NCBI GenBank assembly: GCA_027579435.1
Contig: JANBPK010001196.1
Coordinates: 82,061-146,060, forward strand
DNA from: Candolleomyces eurysporus
Lineage: Eukaryota; Basidiomycota; Agaricomycetes; Agaricales; Psathyrellaceae
Reading direction: 5' to 3'
DNA length: 64,000 nucleotides
This document shows positions 12,700 through 24,264 of the stretch, in pieces. The position numbers were made by a program, and so were the translations under genes. The first letter of the stretch is position 1; every line of letters starts with the position of its first letter. The notes under the pieces were generated by a model, which ran no database searches, was not told the origin of the DNA, and worked only from the letters and a program-made list of their open reading frames with translations.

Positions 12700-13619
12700 T
12701 GTTCTCGATTCGTCCATCAGCTAGGATTGCAGACCTGCCGACGTCCTATTCAACTAACCTTCAAATTGATTTATTGGCTATCTTTTGGCATTGTATTATC
12801 ACGATCTGTCACGGTTTACTAATTAAAATATTAAATTTTACTATTTGACCTGACCTGTCCTTCGATGCTGGAGGACGAACTACGAAGTTGAGAAAGACCG
12901 AATTATCTCCGAGGCGTGTCTCTGGCGAATTGCGATTTAACGTCTTTGCTCAATTTCTGAAAGATCTGCGTAGTTTACCTACCTTGAGCGCGTGAAGGTC
13001 TGACGAATTTCTTATGGAGTGATGGGGCCAAGGGGAGTGGTGGCGGTAGAAGGGAATTGAACTTGGATGGCTTGTTAGTAACATTTTGTATGTCCGAGCA
13101 TCGATATCCGTTACTGAGTATCAAAAAACTCACTCGACCCTCACGTTTCAGGACTTGAATATCCGACGAAACATAAGGAAAATCATTCAGACTTTGAGAC
13201 TCTCAGATGTCTCCTGTAGTCACCGTCCGTCGACGATGATGAGGCGAACATCCCGAGGCTTGTTACCGGGAATGAGGAATGGCGATCGATGTGATTTCAA
13301 CGTCAACTTCGAGTCTCAATCATGGGATTATCAGACATATCCTTGAGCCCTTCCACACGCGAGTAATGACGAATGCAGCACGCCGAGCGGAGGAAGACTA
13401 AATCACTAGATAGAGTTGCTAGCATCGTTAAAGCTGAGACTCCCACAGGTTTCTGCAGCAGCTGCACGAACATGGATCGGAACTGACAAGGTCAAAGTGC
13501 CTTCAGATATTGAGGCCAAGATTGTATTCATGGTTTAATATGACCAGATCTGTATCGTAGAATGACGCGGCAAACTAGAGCTCATCTAAATCACCGCTTT
13601 TCGGGTCGTCCATTTGTCT
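12700..13619. other. Intergenic, tail-to-tail
   Basis: Convergent region between the peptidase gene and NLR-4. The first 150 bp are A/T-rich and probably carry both 3' ends. I see no gene. Confidence 0.45.
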
Positions 13620-16600
13620 TTACCACCACTCCTGGTCACACTTCCACTTCTCAGTAAACTCGGTGATAACCGCGGCAATTTCAGGGTTTCGAGACTGAAT
13701 ACACAATGTCAGTTGCTGTCTCCAAACAAGGGAAGAATACTCGCTTTCAAATCGACAGCAAATTGACGAATACATACTATCCATCCCTCAACCTCACCAG
13801 GGTTGAAGTGCCCCAAGGAATTGAACAAAGGCAGCAACTTGTCGAGTTTATGCCATCCGCGGTTCTCGGTGAAATCTACCACATTATCATCAAGAGTTGT
13901 CTCGCCTTGCAAGAAAAATGACAGCTTCCGGACGGCCTGCTCTAAACCACGCCTATGGAACACTGAGAGATCTTGATATTCATCCGGCACTAAATGCAGA
14001 GGGTCATGAATTAAATCAGTGGGTTTAACATTAGCGAATACGCACGAGAGTCTAGCTTGAGCGGACACAATTCGACGATGCGTTGCATACAGCACTTTGC
14101 GAGATGTCTGTGAATGCGAGATTTCGATACAAACAATTCCTTTGCGCGAGTTTGTTCATCCGAGAAGTCGGAAAAGGATTTGTGGTACCCCTTTAGAAAC
14201 AACTGACCGTCGCTCTTTTCAAAGGTCACAAGGGAACGGAGGTCCGAGATAAGATTTTCTTCCCCTCTGGCTTCCAAGCCAAGGAGTGCAGCGAGAACAT
14301 CTGCTGAAATGCGTACTGTGCTTGCTGCACTAGGGGTGAAATGGAGGATCTCGAAAAGCAGAAGAAAGTCCCGTCCGCGATGGGTATCAACAGCCTCATA
14401 CGCGTTCTTTGCACCCAACAAAATGTTGGTGTAAAGCCGGTCGAGGGCTTCGAAAGGACGCGCCATTTGTCCTTTGCGTGGTGCCCAGGTGAGAACAATC
14501 TTCAACCTTTCCGCAGGAGACGTTCGGGGTTCCGTTATATATTTGTACACCACCGCGACATAGATAAACTGCCCCGAGGCAGCTTGTACCAGCGTCTCGA
14601 TGCTGCCCTCAGTGAACCACCGGGGATCGCGGATTCGTAGGCCGATGGCTTCAAATCTCCTCCGCAGGTATTTGCGCATGTCCCCAGAGGCGTCGTAATT
14701 GTCGCTGAGTTGTATGTGGTATGCCGCCTCGTGAAGATTACCACCAGGTTCCATCGCGGTGCGGATAGCCACCTCTGGCCTGCTGGCAATGAACCAGCGA
14801 AAGGGGAGGTCATTGTCGACGATGCAGTGCTCAATGGCGACCAATAACTCTGTCTGCTTAATTTCGGCCTGGCGTCGTTGATCGGCGAGATCGTAAAAGA
14901 TGCCTGGTTCATCGCCGTTGCACTCGTCAAGGCCGTCAATGAGAATAGCATGTGGAAAGGTGCTGCTATCAAGTTGCTTACTCCACCAAAGCTTCTTGAA
15001 GGGGCGAATAATGAGCACATCCACCTGGGATTGGAGCGATTGGTAGAAGATTTGACGGTCATGCTCGATAGCGGCAGCAATGGCGTTTCGGAAGCTGTTG
15101 TGCTTTAATCCCAACTGATAGGCGATGGTCGGAACAATGGGAGAGGCGGTATTTCGAGTGTGATCTGCAGAAGAGATAAAGTACGCTGCAGCGAGAATGT
15201 CTGACCTCGCGCAGCGTTCAGCGATAGTTTGCTGCAGCGCGGATTTTCCTGAGCCCGCAGCGCCCGTCATGCATAGAAGACTCTGTGGTCCGTCGCGATC
15301 TTCGATCCAGTCCATCATCTCGCCAGTGACCTCAACACGGGTGTCTTCGTCGCATTTCGGAGCGTCGTATCGAGCCCTGGAATTGTGAAGAGCATTGACT
15401 GCAATATGTTCCAGCAAAAGCTCCCAGCCTGGAACACGGTGTGAGATAATACACCACAATCATAATTATGGAGGAGCAGAGAACAACGACTCACCGTCAA
15501 CCGAACCAACTTTGGGCAAGGAATTGACTGTTACGTGCGTGGCATTGGGTACATCAACATAACGAAAACTCCCTATTTCAAAGTTCCGTGCGCAATTGAA
15601 CAGCGTTCGAGCCGAGGGCGAAACTGGCACACAATTTGAGGATGAACCAAAGGGTGCAACAGGTTCTCCCGGCCCAAAGGATCCTTGCAGAGAATTGTAG
15701 GGTACTGACCGATGCTGTAATATCTGCCCGTTAAGTTCCTGGGCTCGATCATTGGTCGATAGCTGAAAAGTAGGTGGCCGGGGTATAGCATCGGTTGCTG
15801 CTGCGATCACTGGCCCAAACCCGCGTCCGAACTCTCTGAGCTTTGCTACGTCCTGTGTATGTTGCTGTGGAAGTCCAGGGCCGACAGGTGGTCGTTCAGC
15901 TGTGATGCTGCGATTGGGATGTGTTAGGAAGTGCCCAGGCTGCGTCGACCCATCTAAACCACGAGACGCAGCAAGGAGCGAGTCGGGTACGTGCGGGTGC
16001 TGGGACTGTCGAAGCGCAACTTGACCGTTTATAGGAGCTGGCGGCAGTTGCTGGGGCGATGGAGTCAGGCATTCGGTATCGAGGCTATGATATGGAGAGA
16101 AGCGGTGCATATTCCCCAGAGCGTAGGACGGAGCAGAGGCCAGGTCTATCCTGGCAGGTGATGGTGAAGGATGAGGGGATAGAGTGTGCGGTGATGGGCT
16201 GGTTCTCATTTCATGTCTGTTTGCTGGGGGATTGGGAAACGCAAGTTGAGGGTGTGAGCTAAGCGAGTCGGGCATCTCCCCCATCAGGCCATACTTGTGC
16301 TCCAGGAGTTGTGTCTGTGTCGCCGTGCTATGGATTAGTGGCTGGGAGGGAGATTGCTGAGGTGCAACAGGTGCTTGTAGGGGCAGGGGGAGGCTTTCAA
16401 TGGTACGGTTGTATGAGGGCGCACCGTGCTGTTGAGACGGAGTAGAAGCCGGAATCTCTTTAAAGGGTATCTGGGAAGACGGAGGGTGAACGAATGGATG
16501 ATACCACGGTTGTTTGACTGCCAATCTACTGCCGCTCTGCCTAGGCACGACGCGCTTCGATAGCCGTTGGGACGAAGTCAATCGAGCTGCAGCGTTTGAC

Positions 16601-16719
16601 AAACACATTGAACCTGGCCTCGGCACCTCTATTCGACCATCTTCGGCGATGAAGAGTGAAGGATATGGGCGAGGACGAGTGGACTTTGAGCCTGCATCGC
16701 TGGGTGGGTCTCTTGGCAT
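13620..16719 (-). CDS. NACHT NLR-like protein with proline-rich N-terminus (NLR-4), 964 aa
   Basis: Four exons: 15495-16719, 14046-15428, 13778-13989, 13620-13694, with the same phases (1,1,0) as the tandem NLRs. Exon 1 encodes about 408 residues rich in Pro, Ser, Gln and His, unrelated to the 163-residue exon 1 of copies 1-3 except for its last 30 or so residues (FRYVDVPNATHVTV...GSVDG). Exon 2 gives WELLLEHIAVNALHNS, PKCDEDTR, Walker A GAAGSGKS near 464-471 and Walker B ILIDGLDEC. The C-terminus ends in WKCDQEWW. The start is the ATG at 16719 (MPRDPPSD); the longer frame above it begins with a non-ATG codon. The body is clearly paralogous to but diverged from copies 1-3. It may sense or bind different partners through exon 1 (inference). 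Confidence 0.86.
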
Positions 16720-16724
16720 GAATA

Positions 16725-17110
16725 TCAGAGGAGGAAGCAAAAGGTGTGGAATCCGAAAGTGAGATTACGGCGCCTTCTTTCACAAGGTGGCTGTGTATGA
16801 GGCTTCGCCTTCTCCAAGTCTGCAGCGAAATGGGCGAAAATATGCGCGTAAATCTCGTCGGCAGGCTTCAAGATTGAGACAAACCGGTTGGGAACGGCCC
16901 CATCCGTCAAACCGTTCATCTTCTTTCCGGCAAGACCTTCTCTTGCGCGAGCCAGCCCACTCATCTTGGCCCTGAATTGGAGAAAAGATCCACTTTTTCC
17001 GTGGCCAAAGCTACTCCATGAAGGTGTATTTGACGCCGTAGAAGACCTCAGGGTCTAAACGCCGCTTGTCGATTTCTGGAATTGCTGGGAGCCTCTTCCC
17101 CAGATTTTCG
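16725..17110 (-). pseudogene. FunK1 kinase C-terminal relic
   Basis: On the minus strand the frame at 16725-16964 reads MSGLARAREGL...GAVPNRFVSIL...YAHI. This matches the C-lobe end of FunK1-1 (MSELARQREKRL...GTIPNRFASIL...YAHI). Upstream, a second piece (EIDKRRLDPEVFYGVKYTF) is followed by a stop. No catalytic region is present. It is a decayed fragment of a FunK1 gene like the intact one at 17,820-20,508. Confidence 0.7.
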
Positions 17111-17819
17111 AAATTGAAAACTACATGATGGACTAAGAACTGGGCCATTCAGGAATAGGTATTCAGTCGAAAGCGCGAGAGTAGTCAATACGTCAATCTC
17201 TTGATTTATTCCAGGATCTACGGAACATTCAACGGTTGTCTATGATGTAGACAGCGGAGAATGACAACTAGATCCAGAGCTGACGCTCGTTTGAAATTGG
17301 ACACCCTTCCGAGCCATTACTCTCTAAGGCCCTCAAAATGTCCTTTTTATAGACAGCAACGCCGAGCCCCTCAACCTGTACGAGAAACGATGGATACAAG
17401 CTCCCAAAAGTACCGATCGAGGCCCTTGAGTTTTCTGCTTCGAGAGCCAGTTCTACATGATCGCTTTCCGAACTGGTGAGGAGGTCTGGATGCTTCACTT
17501 ATCGATTACTTGGACAGTGCAAAGATCGGATTTATGTACGGAGGAGCGGTATTATCAATTAGAGGTCTTAGTGAGGCCTCGAATGAGTCACAAACGATGT
17601 ATTCCGAGACTAAGGTACGAGGCAGCCTACTTAGTACTTAGTAAACATTGATACACTAAGTTATGGATGACACCTGAATATAGATTGGGAAGGAGGGCGT
17701 CACAGACAGTACGACGAATACATGAAAGTGGGAGAACTTGAAGTAGTCGAATGCAAATGGAACCGTACATCTGGTGATGAGTACGGCGTGTGCAAGTGCA
17801 ATCGAATTCAATTCCACTC
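17111..17819. other. Intergenic with dispersed repeat copy
   Basis: Contains repeat copy R1 (see the separate repeat entry) at about 17,130-17,340. The remainder shows no gene that I can support. Confidence 0.45.
17130..17340 (+). repeat. Dispersed 200-bp repeat, copy R1
   Basis: It shares blocks such as TAGTCAATACGTCAAT, GGTTGTCTATGATGTAG and GAGCTGACGCTCGTTTG with segments at 23,860-24,040 and 26,390-26,600. All three copies run in the same direction in the window, although the neighbouring FunK1 genes do not. Confidence 0.55.
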
Positions 17820-20508
17820 TCAATCCTGATCGGCATCGGTAGCGTTAGTGACCGTCTGACTGAGTTGCGATCGACCTTTAGCACGCTTTCGCTTGGGTTT
17901 GGTGGGGGATTCTTCCTCTGCCGTCTCTTGAGTGCGGCGCTTGGAGCCGCGGCGGGTTGATGCTGATTTGAGTGCTAGAACTGATTGCCAGCCTGGGAGA
18001 GTGAGAGTACGAAGTCTCCTAGCACGAGGGGGCAGCTTCTGGGGCTGACTTTCCACTTTCTCTAGGGCTGCATCAATCAAGGAAAGAATGTGGGCATAAT
18101 TCTTCTTGCCGTGTTCCAAGATTGAGGCAAATCGGTTGGGAATGGTGCCATCAGGTAAGGGGTCCATCTTTTCATCTAGGCGCTTCTCTCGTTGGCGAGC
18201 AAGTTCACTCATCTTTGCCTTGAGATGAATAAATAAGTCCAGACATGTGGGGTGCCAGCTTTCGTGCAAAGAGGCCTTGACACTGGCTTCTGAAGATTCT
18301 TCATGGAGGAACCGGAATTTCGCATCATAGGAATTCTTGGGATTTGCGCGCCAGTCTTTGTCGATGTCGTCCGTGATTGCATTTTTCGGCGCGTCATCCC
18401 CATCGGCGGTGAACTTGAAGATCAGATAGCAAAATATCCAGAAAAATGCTTCGAGTTCGTCTAAGTAGTCGTGTGCCGGAGCTTCCTTCTTTTGGAACAT
18501 CCTGAGCATGACGAGAGAATAGAAGATAGGGGTTCCCTAGTGTCAAAGCAATGAGAATGGCTCAAGTACGTCAGACTTGAAAAAACGTACGGTTCTGAAA
18601 TCTTTGCATATCTCGGAAATTCTGCGGTCCGAAATCGATACCCCCATGTCAAAATCAATAAGGATGCCTCGATAGCCAACTTTATCAGGGTCTGGGCCAA
18701 GAAGGATGTTGGTGTTGGAGAGGTCTCGATGAAGGAGATCTTTATCGAGTAACTTCTCATGCGCTATTGGAATGTAAGCCTGTGTGTCAAGAAAGCTAAA
18801 TCAGGAAAGATGCTCACCAGCAACTGCATCGCGAAGTGCAGAGAGCATCTCTTTGGCCGATACAAAGGTGTCGATTGGTGTTCCATAGTACTCCATCACA
18901 ATGCGAATGGATTTACGATTGTGGAAGGCACCCTCCAACACAAATTCGATCCCACCTCGGAAGTCTTTGGTTTCGTCTCGCCCTAATTCATAAGACACCA
19001 TTTGACAGACACCCGGCAAATCCCTGATCTTCTGAAGCAGCTCATACTCTGGTGTTCGACCTTCTGACATCCAGTAGTCCTTGACCAGATACCGTTTCCC
19101 ACAGCTGAGATCCTTGACAGGCCAGCATACTGTTCCTCGCCCGCGAATATTAGAGCGAAAGAAGGGAACTTCGGTTAAGACCAAGTCATACTCCACTGTC
19201 TTGACAGCCTGGTCGTCAGGGACTGGGACTTGAGTTTTCACTACCCCACTGGTCCTCACCCCGTCGGCCCGAACGGTCCATTGCACACTGGTATCGAAGC
19301 CAAGCACTTGTTCGTTGATGGAGCAGAGGCCGAGGACAAGGCGGACAAAGGTGGTAGCCCCAGCATGTGTGTGGATATCGAAAGACTCGGTGAATTGAGC
19401 GCCGCTCCGGTCAAAGTGGAAAAGACGTGCTCGCTTCTCAGTGACGATCAGACAACGAACAAACATTCGGTTTGGTTGCTGAATGAAGATCTGCCTAAAG
19501 AGCGGGAAATGTTAATATTTATTGCACCGGAACGGCACGGGGTCAGCGAAAGGCTGCGTACCTTGCATAGGTCGCCATCTGGAGCAGGTGATTATGATTT
19601 AAGTCCTTGTCGGGTTTCCCATCAAAGGGTGCTGCCATGTTCGAATAACTGGCTCCGCCGCCAGGGGACTCCAGGAAAGAGGGTCCGGACGCCTTGATAC
19701 TGATGTCAGGAGAAGATTGGTGGTTGGTTTGAACGACAGATCCGTGGTGGAGTCGCCTGTTGTGAGTGTTGACAGCTTCACGATTGGTAAACCCAAAGTA
19801 CTTGAAGATAGAGTTGAGTATATCACAGTAAGGCTTATAGAGGTCCCGTTCGGATTGTAATGGCTGAGGTAATTTCCATCTACCGTGTCGGTATCTTCCC
19901 GATGTGCGCAAAAACCGGTCAATCTCTCTGGCAGGCACTAGATCGTGGTAGAGAGAGTGCGCCCAAGCAGCTTGAACCTTGACTCCAGCCCCCAGCTCTT
20001 TTTCAAGAAGGCCTTTAACCTCCTTCTGTTTTGAATTAGTTTCGGGGCCCGCATGTGAGGTGTAATTCAAGGGAGTAGAGGAGTCTATGCCACTTGAAAC
20101 GGTCTCAACACGTTGCATTGAAGTACTTTCCGAAACGGCAGGTGCAGCAGGGAAAGCAACCTTTTCGGGAGAATCACAATTTACTTCATCGCTATCAAGG
20201 GCACTTGAGAACTGGGTGAAAAAAGATTCAGTATTCTGTAGAGCTTGTCCAGTGCAATTTGGTGGTGTCGACAAGGGGACAGACACACAGGCATTGGGGT
20301 CAGTAGAACCAGGAAATTCAGGCTCGATGTTTGACAAAAGAACTGCTTCAACCTCAGCAGTGTCCTCATCACTATCAATGGCGCAGTTGAGAACCGCATA
20401 GCGTAAGTCAGGATTGTGTGTGGATGAGGGGCATGAGTCATCCAGGTTTGGTGTTGGACTGGTGGACAGCCGGTGACCACCAGCAACAGGAGGAGGCCCA
20501 GGAGACAT
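17820..20508 (-). CDS. FunK1 fungal-type protein kinase, long form (FunK1-1), 837 aa
   Basis: Four exons: 19562-20508, 18818-19494, 18591-18763, 17820-18536; phases agree (2514 nt). A disordered Ser/Pro/Asp-rich N-terminus of about 170 residues precedes the conserved FunK1 N-domain (FLRTSGRYRHGRW). The kinase core has VCWPVK...RYLVKDYW (Lys454), a helix-C glutamate in PEYELL, the catalytic loop HRDLSNTN (Asp555, Asn560) and the metal-binding IDFDMG (Asp578) in place of DFG. The HDYLDELEAFFW block follows, then a basic tail (KPKRKRAKGR) that may be a nuclear signal. FunK1 (Pfam fungal-type protein kinase) is expanded in mushroom-forming fungi and its substrates are unknown. It is transcribed away from FunK1-2 across a 677-bp shared promoter. 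Confidence 0.9.
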
Positions 20509-21185
20509 GGGAGAGAAGAGAGCTGAATTTTGAACTCAAAGGCGCAAGAAGCTACTTATACTCTGGCCAGATATTGCCACGAGGCCTCTTTGTGAACACA
20601 AAGGAAGATGAAGTGGACATTTCACCAAATTAGTACGATTTTGGTCTGTCCGAATTTGGACGACAATCCTAAGCGACATGCAGGTCGTCAGGGTTTTTTC
20701 TACTCTCTTTTTTAAGGAAACAAAGCCGTATCAACCTTGGCAGCCTGAACCTCTCAAGCCTCCCGATTGACCCCTTCACATTGACTGCTTCAAATAGCCA
20801 GCAACCGGGCTTGCGCGCTCAGCGAGTATTCATTCTCGATTTTCCTCCATTTTTTCTTTCTCAGACTTCATTCAATAGTACTGCCCTCACGCGCCGAGTA
20901 GAGTACGCGTATTCAGTGAACCCTAAGGACCAGCGATACCGGCAACTCAAGGATTGACGCCCAAATCGGGAAGACCCCTGCCAAAGAGGCCGGGGTGAGA
21001 AACACGATCACGTGTGCGTGTCGTTGATGGTTCCGAGTCCGGCATTGATTGGTCGACAATCTTGCCTCTCAACCACCACATCTCTCTCTTCCCTTTGATT
21101 CGAATACTACTTCTACTTCTTCTCCAGCCTCCCTGTACCAACTCCATTTTAAAATACGTATACGCCAAAACTTCAACGGGGTAGG
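20509..21185. promoter_or_regulatory. Bidirectional promoter between FunK1-1 and FunK1-2
   Basis: 677 bp between two divergent start codons. On the FunK1-1 side there is TATAAG at about 20,555-20,560, roughly 50 bp upstream of the ATG, and a perfect inverted repeat CTTTGTG-AA-CACAAAG at 20,588-20,603. On the FunK1-2 side AACACGATCACGTGT at about 21,001-21,015 contains a CACGTG core. The same 15-mer, with one change, lies upstream of FunK1-5. Confidence 0.5.
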
Positions 21186-23625
21186 ATGTCAACGTTTTCA
21201 AGCAGCGAAGGCTCCACGTTTTCAACGGCGACTCAAGACACTATGGAGGAGCGAGTAAACTTCTTTCGCGATCTCAGGGTGCAAGAACTCGGGGAGAAGA
21301 CCCAAATGACGAACGAAGCTTGGGTCCGCTCTCTTTATCTCAATCTATTCGAGACGAGCGACATCGAAAAGTATATGGAGAGTTCGAGCGAGTACAGAGA
21401 TGGGCGGTGGGTCAGGATGCCCGAGTGTGCCACGCTCGAGTCGGATCTATGCGAGCCCCTTTGCACTATAATCAACTCCGTTGTTGAGCACTTGGGCGCC
21501 TCTGGGACGAAGGACGCGCGGGAGGCTGTAGCTACCAAGACAACCGCATTCAAATGCCCTACAATCGGCTCCTCCAAACCGGCCTCCTCTCCAAACATTG
21601 TTGTCAGGGCATCCGGCCCATCCTTTCTCCTTCCAAAGGACTCGCCTCTAGGATTCTCCAATTCTTCCATGTGCATGAGTACGAAGCTGGAAGCAGAGTT
21701 GATGGATGATTTGGACCAACTCGCTGAGATGACCTTCTTCGCAAAGTGAGGGAGATCTTTCTATTCTCAACGCACCAGGACTAAAACTGACGTGTACCTT
21801 CACAGACAGATGTTCATCAAGCAACCGAATCGCTTTTTTGTCCGTTCGTTGATCGTCACCGAGAACCACGCACGGCTATTCCATTTCGATCGTAGCGGCG
21901 CCCAGTACACCCCCTTCTTCAATATCCACAAAGAAGCTGCAACCTTCATCCGACTTATTCTCGGTCTCTGCTCTCTGGATGAACACGTTCTTGGCCTAGA
22001 TAATACTGTTCAGTGGACCATAGGCGCGGATGGTCGGAGGAGTGGCGGTACCTTGAAAACCATCGGTCCCGACAAAGCAGTTGTCACCTTTGAATTGCTG
22101 ACCGAAGAAGAACCGTTCACTCGTAGCAGTGTGCGCGGCCGTGGAACAACGTGCTGGCCTGTTAGGAACGCGCAGGGCGACAGGTTCATTGTCAAGGACC
22201 ATTGGGTATCGGGTAGCCGGACACCCGAGTTTGAGCTCCTGAAGGAGGTCGTGGGCCTCAAGGGCGTTTGCCAGATGGTGTCCTATGAGGACAACCGCGC
22301 TCAAACAAAGGACTTTCGAGGTGATACCGGTGCCTTCCAGGACGGCGCCTTCCACAACCGTACGGCCATCCGGATTGTTATGAAGGCCTACGGCCCTCCT
22401 ATCGAACGCTTCTCCACTGTAGAGCAGTTTCTCGCGGCACTGCGTGATGCGATCGCTGGTGAGTAAGCAATTTTTGGCTTGTCCTACCTTGACTAACTCG
22501 GAGATGCAGGCCACAGAGCGTTATTGGCTAAGAATATTCTACACCGTGACGTTTCCCCAAACAACATTCTCGTGGGTCCTCCCGAAGCCCACGAAGGCGA
22601 GCGAGGTGTTGTGATCGACCTTGATATCGCTTTGAGACTCGGATCCAACACCCCATCCGCGGATAATCGTGCCGATTTCAAAATAGTGAGCGTCGCTGTG
22701 CCTTGATCCTGACTGGCATACTTACCCGTTTCTGCACAGGGCACTCGCATGTTCCAGTCCGTTATGGTATTGATGACCTACCGTTTACAGCAACAAGAGA
22801 TTTCGGCTCACGACTACCTCGATGACCTAGAGGGATTTTTCTGGGTGTTTTCATACATTATCATCGTCTACAAATCCAACGGCGAGCGAGCTTCGAAGAG
22901 TGACTTGCGACACGACTTATCTTCATGGCAACAAGAGGGCTCCCGTGCATTCAATTCCAAGTACACCTTCCTCCATTCAACCAGTAAAACCCGGGAGGTC
23001 GTGCAGGCCGCGGGTGAAGGATGGGACCACACATGCTTGGACTTATTCGCTCAGTTCAAGGACTACATGAGCGGGCTAGCGAAAAGAAAAGAAAGGCTTG
23101 TCGCCCATGCACCGAGAGAATCCGACCCTGTTGCCATTCCGAACCTATTCTCGCCGTTGCTAGAAGAGCTGGACGAACACTACAATCACATTCTTGCGCT
23201 TTTCGACGATGCGTTGGAAAAAGTGAAGGGATCGCCCCAGTTGGTGAACGATAGAGTAAAAAATTTGTCCTCCACACCCAAACCTTCCCTGTCTACCCCC
23301 ATCGCCCTTCCTTCGAAGGCTGTGCTTGCCGCAGACCAATATCATCCCCTCGCTCCTTCGCAAGTCACCCCGCTTTCGTCTTCCAGTGACCCCTCAGCAC
23401 TTACCCTTCCTTCAACACCCTCCGAGACTTACTCTCTGGCGCAACCTTCCACCCCATCTCGAAGCCCGAAGCGTCGTTTTGACGATGCTGAGCTGGACGA
23501 CTCTGACCCCCCNGACGGAGAAGAAGCGCTCTTGTCCACCAAGTCGACGACCACTCAGTGCTGTTGTGGATCCTACTTTGCAAGTTATCAATTCAGTGTA
23601 CGAGTATTGTATTAAATGGCTTTGA
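21186..23625 (+). CDS. FunK1 fungal-type protein kinase, short form (FunK1-2), about 755 aa
   Basis: Four exons: 21186-21745, 21806-22458, 22510-22685, 22740-23625. Conserved N-domain (W...SLYLNLF...GRW), then the kinase core with RFIVKDHW, PEFELL, catalytic loop HRDVSPNN and IDLDIA at the DFG position, then HDYLDDLEGFFW and a Ser/Pro-rich tail. The frame as written ends at 23615. An N base at 23513, in a C run, shifts it away from the family tail. Reading past it in the next frame gives KKRSCPPSRRPL...LQVINSVYEY and a stop at 23625, which matches FunK1-3 and FunK1-5. I therefore take the N as a sequencing ambiguity and the gene as intact. It lacks the long disordered N-terminus of FunK1-1. 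Confidence 0.87.
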
Positions 23626-24264
23626 TTGGACTCTTCGTTTCTCTCAGTTATCACAATTTATTTATGTCACCTGGTATCACTGTCTTCCGCTATGTAGAAC
23701 TTCTCGCAATATACCTTTGTATTTGAAACATTAGGCTGCTAGGGTACCGTACCCCTCGTTCCTCTCCATGATCTCAAAACTCCTCCTGCAGCATACGTGC
23801 CCTGGAGTGTTGGCTTCTCTGCATTAAAAACTCGGCCGCCCAAGAGAGTGTATTGGGTCGAGAGGGTAGCCAATACGTCATCATCCTGATTAATCGAATG
23901 TACAGTACATTATGCGGTAGTATATGATGTGGGGCAGAACCATCATCGAATATCAGAGCTTCTGGTCGTTCGGACGCTCGAGTCGTCGCTCTCTGAGACG
24001 GGGATTAGTGAAGGCCTTCAAGAGATCCATTATACTCACCTTTGCTAATAATTCGGCACAAACGCTTCAATATACGTCCCGCCCTATCCTGCTACACTTG
24101 GAAGAGAATATAGAGCTTCAGTAATACCAAAATCTCGCAGAGGCATGCCTCTAGCGGCTGTCGTTGTCTTCGTCTTGATTTCTGGATGTTCGGATTGGTG
24201 TCCCCACTTATTTAGAAGATGAAGATAAATGCTAGGCCAATTCTTCGGCTTGTATCACGGCCAG
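23626..24264. other. Intergenic with repeat copy R2
   Basis: Holds R2 at about 23,860-24,040 and no gene that I can support. The right end is where FunK1-3 homology begins abruptly. Confidence 0.45.
23860..24040 (+). repeat. Dispersed 200-bp repeat, copy R2
   Basis: Similar over about 180 bp to R3, including GATTAATCGAA, ATGATGTGGGGCAGA, CATCATCGAATAT and CGCTCTCTGAGAC. It lies just 3' of FunK1-2. Confidence 0.6.
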
